A stretch of DNA of 6,548 nucleotides from Puniceicoccaceae bacterium (GTDB taxonomy: Bacteria > Verrucomicrobiota > Verrucomicrobiia > Opitutales > Coraliomargaritaceae): assembly GCA_011522825.1 (NCBI GenBank), contig WTIG01000189.1, positions 1 through 6,548 of the forward strand. The letters are read 5' to 3'. Under the pieces are notes generated by a model that saw only the letters and a program-made list of their open reading frames with translations, was not told where the DNA came from and searched no databases. The translations under genes and the position numbers were made by a program. Below, piece after piece: positions 1-3,993 of this stretch; position 1 is the stretch's first letter; each line of letters opens with the position of its first letter.

Positions 1-171
1 CTTTCGGACTGTCGTTGGCCAATTTCAATGGCAAAAATTTTCTTAATACTGCCTCAAGGACTAAGGAATTGGTTCTACAGAGGCTTTGCCAAACGTCGTC
101 TAAAATTTTCTAAGCAATTCAATCTTAAATGCGAATTGCCCAAGAATACGGATTCTAAAAGGTTCCTCTAA
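1..171 (+). CDS. DCC (DUF393) family thiol-disulfide oxidoreductase-like protein, C-terminal end only
   Basis: Frame 1 is open from the window edge to a TAA at 169-171 and gives the last 56 residues of a protein whose start lies upstream. The visible part has the layout of the C-terminal half of DCC/DUF393 proteins: a Leu-Pro segment followed by LRNWFYRGFAKRR, then a lone Cys (residue 47 of the fragment) in KCELP, and a terminal KRFL. In the family this corresponds to the basic, aromatic-rich 'W-Y-x-x-x-A-x-x-R' helix and the late Cys-x-x-P element. The DxxCxxC redox motif that gives the family its name is N-terminal and cannot be seen here. Members are small thioredoxin-like proteins of poorly known physiological role. 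It reads in the same direction as rpmI, 77 nt upstream, and no convincing terminator lies between them, so readthrough into rpmI is possible. The family call rests on this short tail and is moderately secure. Confidence 0.68.
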   Translation, partial: LSDCRWPISMAKIFLILPQGLRNWFYRGFAKRRLKFSKQFNLKCELPKNTDSKRFL

Positions 172-248
172 TTTTCAAAAAGTCATTTTTTTGCATTTTT
201 TGCTTTACCAATCGCATTTAGGTGGGCACTTTCTTCGGTTCTTTCAAC

Positions 249-440
249 ATGCAAAAAACTAAAAAATCAATCGCTAAGCGTTTTAAAGTGACAGGCACAG
301 GTAAGCTCCTACGACGCACACCTGGTCACCGTCATTTGCTTCGTAATAAAAGTGTCAAGCAGCGTCGCCGTGCAGGTGCCAGCAAGCTTGTTGCTGATGG
401 ACAGCGTGCGAATCTTATTCGCGGACTTCCTTTTGCGTAA
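249..440 (+). CDS. rpmI: 50S ribosomal protein L35 (bL35)
   Basis: This gene encodes a 63-residue, strongly basic protein of the large ribosomal subunit, close to the usual 64-66 residues of bL35. The family signature is clear: KTKKSIAKRFKVTGTGKLLRR near the N-terminus, in two parts (KTKKSIAKRF and KVTGTGKLLRR), then RHLLRNKS and a C-terminal RGLPFA tail. The ATG at 249 is chosen because L35 proteins begin directly with a Met followed by a Lys/Thr-rich segment. A GTG at 222 would add nine residues (MGTFFGSFN) that do not belong to the family. No Shine-Dalgarno sequence precedes the ATG; the 20 nt before it are rich in T and C. rplT follows after 89 nt, the standard rpmI-rplT pair. The usual third partner, infC, is not directly upstream; a DCC-like gene is there instead. 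Confidence 0.96.
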   Translation: MQKTKKSIAKRFKVTGTGKLLRRTPGHRHLLRNKSVKQRRRAGASKLVADGQRANLIRGLPFA

Positions 441-472
441 GCGTAAAACGTTTAAAAATTATAACTCGATTC

Positions 473-502
473 GTTAGGTAACATGCAAATGGGCGACCTA
501 AC
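473..502 (+). promoter_or_regulatory. Stem-loop in the rpmI-rplT spacer, possible L20-type autoregulatory site
   Basis: GTTAGGT (473-479) pairs perfectly with ACCTAAC (496-502), giving a 7-bp stem. Within the 16-nt loop, CAT (482-484) can pair with ATG (489-491) around a GCAA tetraloop (485-488, the GNRA type), with an internal loop between the two stems. No T-run follows, so it is not an intrinsic terminator. It sits 27 nt before the rplT start. In other bacteria L20 is known to repress its own operon by binding mRNA that mimics its 23S rRNA site, so a comparable role is plausible here but is inference. A TATAAC box at 460-465 would place a transcript start almost exactly at the base of the stem, but it lacks a recognisable -35 partner. 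Confidence 0.4.
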
Positions 503-529
503 AGTCACACAACCAAGAGAACCAATAAC

Positions 530-895
530 ATGCCTAGAGTAACAAATGGACCAGCGACTCTTAAACGTCGCAAAAAAGTACTGAAGAAAGCCAAGGGCTA
601 CTTCGGGAATAAATCACGCCTTTTTCGCTATGCGAAAGACGCAGTCGAACGTGCAGGTAAATACGCTTATCGTGACCGCCGTAAAAAGAAATCTGAATTC
701 CGCCAGTTGTGGATTATCCGTATAAACGCTATTTGCCGAGAAAATGGCATCAACTATAGCCGTTTTATGCATGGATTAAAATTAGCGGGTATTGAGATGG
801 ATCGTAAGCAACTCTCTGAGTTAGCTATTCACGATGAAGCCGCATTTCTTCAATTGATCGCCAAGGCGAAAGAATTGAATGCCTCTGCCGCTTAA
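530..895 (+). CDS. rplT: 50S ribosomal protein L20 (bL20)
   Basis: This gene encodes a 121-residue basic protein of the large subunit, needed early in 50S assembly; typical family length is 117-120. The conserved parts are all present: the MPRV start, the long basic N-terminal extension with KKVLKKAKGYFGNKSRLFRYAK, split here as KKVLKKAKGY and GNKSRLFRYAK (about residues 15-36), AYRDRRKKK (46-54), LWIIRINA (60-67), NYSRFMHGLK (75-84) and the GIEMDRKQLSELA region (87-99). The C-terminal tail is slightly longer than usual and alanine-rich. The start at 530 is fixed by MPRV. AAGAGA at 515-520 is a weak candidate ribosome binding site at a suitable distance, and it is the only start in this window with even that. 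In many bacteria L20 also acts as translational repressor of its own operon; the spacer stem-loop upstream is a candidate target. A strong terminator lies 30 nt downstream. Confidence 0.98.
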   Translation: MPRVTNGPATLKRRKKVLKKAKGYFGNKSRLFRYAKDAVERAGKYAYRDRRKKKSEFRQLWIIRINAICRENGINYSRFMHGLKLAGIEMDRKQLSELAIHDEAAFLQLIAKAKELNASAA

Positions 896-924
896 TTTTA
901 ATTAATTTACCCCCAAATATTAAA

Positions 925-957
925 GGCCACTTCCTTCATCGGAGGTGGTTTTTTTTA
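925..957 (+). terminator. Rho-independent terminator of the rpmI-rplT unit
   Basis: CCACTTCC (927-934) pairs with GGAGGTGG (941-948) in an 8-bp stem containing one G-U pair, with a 6-nt loop (935-940) and a run of eight T at 949-956. It begins about 30 nt after the rplT stop codon and is oriented for plus-strand transcription. Confidence 0.88.
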
Positions 958-974
958 TCCAATTATTTTAGGTA

Positions 975-1010
975 ATAAAAAAGCCACTCCATTAATATGA
1001 GAGTGGCTTT
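975..1010 (-). terminator. Rho-independent terminator of eno, possibly bidirectional
   Basis: AAAGCCACTC (980-989) pairs perfectly with GAGTGGCTTT (1001-1010), a 10-bp stem with an 11-nt loop. Read on the minus strand, the stem is followed by a T-run (the A-run at 977-982 on the plus strand), placed about 29 nt after the eno TAG stop. On the plus strand the hairpin is followed by TTTGGTTTT, so it may also act as a backup stop for transcription from rplT. Confidence 0.85.
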
Positions 1011-1038
1011 GGTTTTAAAGAATTAGAATCAGCTGAAA

Positions 1039-2358
1039 CTAGACTTTTAGCTTACCGCCGTAGATTGCATTTTCACCAAGCTCTTCTTCAATACGAAGGA
1101 GTTGATTGTATTTTGCAATACGGTCTGAACGGCTGAGTGAACCTGTTTTAATTTGTCCACAGTTAGTCGCCACAGCGATATCAGCAATCGTTGCATCTTC
1201 TGTTTCACCTGAGCGGTGTGAAAGAACAGAGGTATAGCCTGCTTCTTTAGCCATTTCAACCGCTTCTAGAGTCTCAGTTAGCGTACCGATTTGATTCACC
1301 TTAACCAGGATAGAATTAGCCGTTTGTGTATCGATTCCTTTTTTCAAGAATTTAGTATTGGTTACGAACAAATCATCTCCGACCAACTGTGTCTTGTCAC
1401 CGATAGCATCAGTTAATAGTTTCCAACCAGCCCAGTCGTTTTCATCACAACCATCTTCGATAGAAATGATTGGGTATTTCTTTTGGAGATCTTGATAGAA
1501 CTCAACCATTTGCTTCGCATTGCGTTTAGAGCCATCTGATTTTTTGAACTCATACTTTTTAGTCTTTGCGTTGTAGAATTCAGAAGAGGCTACGTCCAAT
1601 GCGATAAAGATTTCTTTGCCTAATTTATAACCTGCTTTTTTGACGGCTAGGGCAATCACTTCAAGGGCTGCTTCATTAGAAGCAAGCACAGGAGCAAATC
1701 CACCTTCATCACCGACAGCAGTTGAGAGTCCTTTGGCTTTAAGCACGCCTTTAAGTGCGTGGAAGATCTCACATCCCATTCTTAAGGCCTCACGGAAGGT
1801 TTCTGCACCCTTAGGCATAATCATAAATTCTTGGATGTCGATTGGAGCGTCTGAGTGAGCACCGCCGTTCATGATGTTCATCATAGGAACAGGTAGTACT
1901 TTCGCATTTGCACCACCAATGTATTTATAAAGTGGTAATTCTAAGGCTTGTGCAGCTGCTTTAGCTGTTGCAAGGGATACTCCAAGGATAGCATTAGCGC
2001 CTAATTTTTTCTTTGTCGCTGTGCCGTCAAGGTTAAGCATCATTGAATCAACAGAGACTTGGTCGCATGCGTCCATTCCTACAAGCTCTGGTGCAATGAT
2101 TGAATCAACGTTTTGCACGGCTTTAAGAACGCCTTTCCCTAGGTAGCGTGTTTTGTGGTTAAATCCTTTAGGGAATTTAGAAGCGGGTAGTGACCCATCT
2201 CTCAATTCAACGGCTTCATTTACGCCAGTACTCGCTCCTGAAGGAACAGCGGCACGTCCAATGATACCAGACTCAAGTTCTACGTCTACTTCTACAGTAG
2301 GATTCCCGCGAGAATCGATGATTTCGCGTGCTCGGATGTCAATTATTGATGTACTCAT
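1039..2358 (-). CDS. eno: Enolase (2-phosphoglycerate dehydratase)
   Basis: Enolase interconverts 2-phosphoglycerate and phosphoenolpyruvate in glycolysis and gluconeogenesis, in the cytoplasm, using Mg2+. The protein has 439 residues. All key residues are present: the flexible SGAST loop (40-44), His168 in NGGAHSD, catalytic Glu218 in VGDEGGF, Mg2+ ligands Asp255 (ALDVAS), Glu301 (SIEDG) and Asp328 (VGDDLF), catalytic base Lys353 (VKVNQIGT), the substrate loop SHRSGETED (His381, Arg382) and Lys404 (GQIKTG). It is a few residues longer than the E. coli enzyme (432) mainly because of a 12-residue insertion at about residues 56-67, between LRDG and LGKG. The ATG at 2358 gives the normal MSTSIIDIRAREI start. 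A TTG at 2394 would add 12 residues unlike the family. No Shine-Dalgarno sequence is evident. It is the last gene of the minus-strand block, 87 nt after the YfgM-like gene, and ends at its own terminator. Confidence 0.98.
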   Translation of the reverse strand: MSTSIIDIRAREIIDSRGNPTVEVDVELESGIIGRAAVPSGASTGVNEAVELRDGSLPASKFPKGFNHKTRYLGKGVLKAVQNVDSIIAPELVGMDACDQVSVDSMMLNLDGTATKKKLGANAILGVSLATAKAAAQALELPLYKYIGGANAKVLPVPMMNIMNGGAHSDAPIDIQEFMIMPKGAETFREALRMGCEIFHALKGVLKAKGLSTAVGDEGGFAPVLASNEAALEVIALAVKKAGYKLGKEIFIALDVASSEFYNAKTKKYEFKKSDGSKRNAKQMVEFYQDLQKKYPIISIEDGCDENDWAGWKLLTDAIGDKTQLVGDDLFVTNTKFLKKGIDTQTANSILVKVNQIGTLTETLEAVEMAKEAGYTSVLSHRSGETEDATIADIAVATNCGQIKTGSLSRSDRIAKYNQLLRIEEELGENAIYGGKLKV

Positions 2359-2418
2359 GTGATTAGTTTCTGAATATGGTTTTTTATCTGTCAATCATTC
2401 AGATGCCGATTGGCAGAA

Positions 2419-2446
2419 ATTTTACGCTTTTGTAAAGTTATGTCCT
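2419..2446 (-). promoter_or_regulatory. Candidate sigma70-type promoter for eno
   Basis: On the minus strand AGGACA (2446-2441, four of six bases matching the -35 consensus) is followed after 16 bp by TAAAAT (2424-2419, five of six matching the -10 consensus). A start near 2412 would leave a leader of roughly 55 nt before the eno ATG. The 87-nt gap, long compared with the 10- and 20-nt gaps earlier in the block, makes a separate eno promoter reasonable. A perfect TTGACA at 2394-2389 lies closer to the gene but has no good -10 at the right spacing. This is a pattern match only. Confidence 0.3.
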
Positions 2447-3111
2447 TATAGGAATTGGTTTATGCGGAATTTCCAATTACCAGCATTTTCAAATGCATTG
2501 ATGGTTTCAGCAAAGGCTTTGACTTTTGCCTCATCGCCTTTGCTCTTGGCATCGACTAATAAAATATATCCTGCTTCTGCTCGAACGGACTCTAATTTAG
2601 TAGAATCGGCGAAAAGACTTTCTAGAGCAGAAAGACCCTCTGATGAGTCCATTTGGTAGCGAGTGAAGGCGAGGCCAATACTGGCTTTATCTTTCAAAGG
2701 ATGGTTACTCAATGCATTTTCTGCAGCTGTGTAATATTGGAGCGCTTTAGTGTAGTCGCTGTCTTCGTAGGCGGCATTAGCTAATTCAAGAGCCGCAAAT
2801 CCACCGAGTACGGTTTCTGCATAAGTTTCAATAAAGTTTTCTAAAGAGTTTTCCAGTTTGGCGACTTCGTAGGCCGTTTGTCGTTCAGATTCAGACTTTT
2901 GCTCAGCGATCTTAAAACCCTGTACGCAAATGATAACGATAGCACTGATAATAATAGCTCCAATGATTGAAGATTTATTGTTGCTCCAGTAAGTGGTGAT
3001 GCGTTCTTCAGCACTCATCTCAACATTTGAAATGTCAACAGTCTTAGGAGCGTTATCCTTATCGTTGTCAGGAAACAATGGGTTTTTTGGTTTTTTCGGT
3101 TCTCGGTGCAT
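2446..3111 (-). CDS. YfgM-like membrane-anchored protein with TPR-like periplasmic domain
   Basis: This is a 221-residue protein of unassigned role. Three parts can be seen: a hydrophilic, Lys/Pro/Asp-rich cytoplasmic tail (1-47, including REPKKPKNP), a single transmembrane helix (about 48-64, IIGAIIISAIVIICV), and an outer helical domain. In the helical domain, residues 101-135 have the spacing of a TPR-like helical hairpin (ALELANAAYEDSDYTKAL, then YYTAAENAL), and further helical pairs follow at about 141-203. There is no signal peptidase or lipobox site, so it should stay anchored with the C-terminus outside. This matches the topology of the YfgM/TPR_21 family, whose E. coli member associates with the SecYEG translocon and periplasmic chaperones. 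Sequence similarity is low, so function is inferred from layout alone. It starts 20 nt after purU without a Shine-Dalgarno sequence, which suggests cotranscription or translational coupling. Confidence 0.72.
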   Translation of the reverse strand: MHREPKKPKNPLFPDNDKDNAPKTVDISNVEMSAEERITTYWSNNKSSIIGAIIISAIVIICVQGFKIAEQKSESERQTAYEVAKLENSLENFIETYAETVLGGFAALELANAAYEDSDYTKALQYYTAAENALSNHPLKDKASIGLAFTRYQMDSSEGLSALESLFADSTKLESVRAEAGYILLVDAKSKGDEAKVKAFAETINAFENAGNWKFRINQFL

Positions 3112-3131
3112 AATCGATAAATAAATGAGAA

Positions 3132-3983
3132 TTAATCAAATACTACAGTTTTGTTGTTATAGACAAGTATTCTATTGTTTAAATGTAAACGGACAGCATG
3201 AGCAAATACGGATTTTTCTAGGTCTTTTCCTTTTCGAATCAAATCTGAAATCGTATTTCTGTGATTTATCTGTGTCACGTCTTGGTAAATAATGGGGCCT
3301 TCATCCAGATCAGCATTGGCATAGTGTGCTGTGGCACCAATAATTTTCACACCTCGTTCATAAGCTTGGTGATAGGGCTTTCCGCCTGCGAAAGCGGGCA
3401 AGAATGAGTGATGTATATTGATCACAGGGACGCCCGCTTTATTTAAAAAGTCCGAAGACAAAATTTGCATATAGCGAGCAAGAATCACCAACTCAACCGA
3501 ATGCTTTTTCAGTATTTCCAGTTGTTCAGCTTCGACTGAAGCTTTATCCGTATTGTCAAAAGGTGTGTGGTAAAATGGAATGCCGTAGGTTTTCGCTGCT
3601 TTTTTAAGTGCTTTATGATTTGAAATAATGCAGGCTAATTCACCAGACATTTCATTGGCCTGAAAGCGTAGAATGATATCGTGAAAGCAGTGGTCAATTT
3701 TTGAGACAAAGAGGGCGACTTTTTGTTTTTTCGTGTTGAGTACGACCTTTGTGTTCATTTTCAGAGAGCTTTCAGCAAAAGCTTTAAAGGCGTCTGCTTC
3801 ATGCTCTGGGTCACCAGAAGGAACCCATTCGACCCGTTGAAAAAAGACATTGGCTTCGGGGTCTTTATGTTGATCGGCATGGTCAATATTACTGCCTCTC
3901 TCAAAAATCCAAGAAGATGCTTTTGCTACAAGACCCGGTTGGTCTGGTCCATGAAGCAAAGCAATGATGGTTTCTTTTTTCAT
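3132..3983 (-). CDS. purU: Formyltetrahydrofolate deformylase (10-formyl-THF hydrolase)
   Basis: The enzyme hydrolyses 10-formyltetrahydrofolate to formate and tetrahydrofolate in the cytoplasm. It balances the one-carbon pool and can supply formate to PurT for purine synthesis. The 283-residue length is typical. An N-terminal ACT domain (about 5-80) starts with HGPDQPGLVAKAS and carries SNIDHADQH and VFFQRVEW. The formyltransferase-fold domain (about 88-270) contains the catalytic triad expected by analogy with PurN: Asn189 and His191 in INIHHSFLPAF, and Asp227 in LDEGPII. Also present are KPYHQAYERGVKIIGATAHY (202-221), and SVFAHAVRLHL near the end. The ACT domain suggests allosteric control by amino acids, as the E. 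coli enzyme responds to Met and Gly. The start is firm, because an in-frame TGA directly precedes the ATG (TGAATG). The gene begins 10 nt after the carB stop, so the two are almost certainly cotranscribed. Confidence 0.95.
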   Translation of the reverse strand: MKKETIIALLHGPDQPGLVAKASSWIFERGSNIDHADQHKDPEANVFFQRVEWVPSGDPEHEADAFKAFAESSLKMNTKVVLNTKKQKVALFVSKIDHCFHDIILRFQANEMSGELACIISNHKALKKAAKTYGIPFYHTPFDNTDKASVEAEQLEILKKHSVELVILARYMQILSSDFLNKAGVPVINIHHSFLPAFAGGKPYHQAYERGVKIIGATAHYANADLDEGPIIYQDVTQINHRNTISDLIRKGKDLEKSVFAHAVRLHLNNRILVYNNKTVVFD

Positions 3984-3993
3984 TCAGTCAGTA

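Noticed and set aside
177..190. AAAAA-GTCA-TTTTT as a terminator after the DCC-like gene
   Set aside because: The stem is only five A-T pairs with no GC content, too weak for an intrinsic terminator.
191..219. TTGCAT-N17-GCATTT as a promoter for rpmI
   Set aside because: The -10 match is poor; the T-rich stretch yields many chance -35-like hits.
222..248. GTG start for rpmI giving a nine-residue extension
   Set aside because: The extra residues are hydrophobic and unlike any L35 N-terminus, no Shine-Dalgarno sequence precedes the GTG, and the ATG at 249 gives the family length.
1047..1259. Second minus-strand frame within eno
   Set aside because: It overlaps the conserved C-terminal catalytic region of enolase in another frame and resembles no family.
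1640..1858. Open frame opposite eno (and a similar one at 2153-2362)
   Set aside because: Both lie wholly inside eno on the other strand and have low-complexity Ser/Ala/Pro translations typical of antisense shadows.
2359..2394. TTG start for enolase giving a 12-residue extension
   Set aside because: Enolases begin at the MSTSIIDIRAREI position; the extension is polar, unlike the family, and probably leader sequence.
2389..2394. Perfect TTGACA box upstream of eno as a promoter
   Set aside because: No acceptable -10 box lies 16-18 bp downstream, and such a promoter would place the start almost at the ATG; the box at 2419-2446 is the better candidate.
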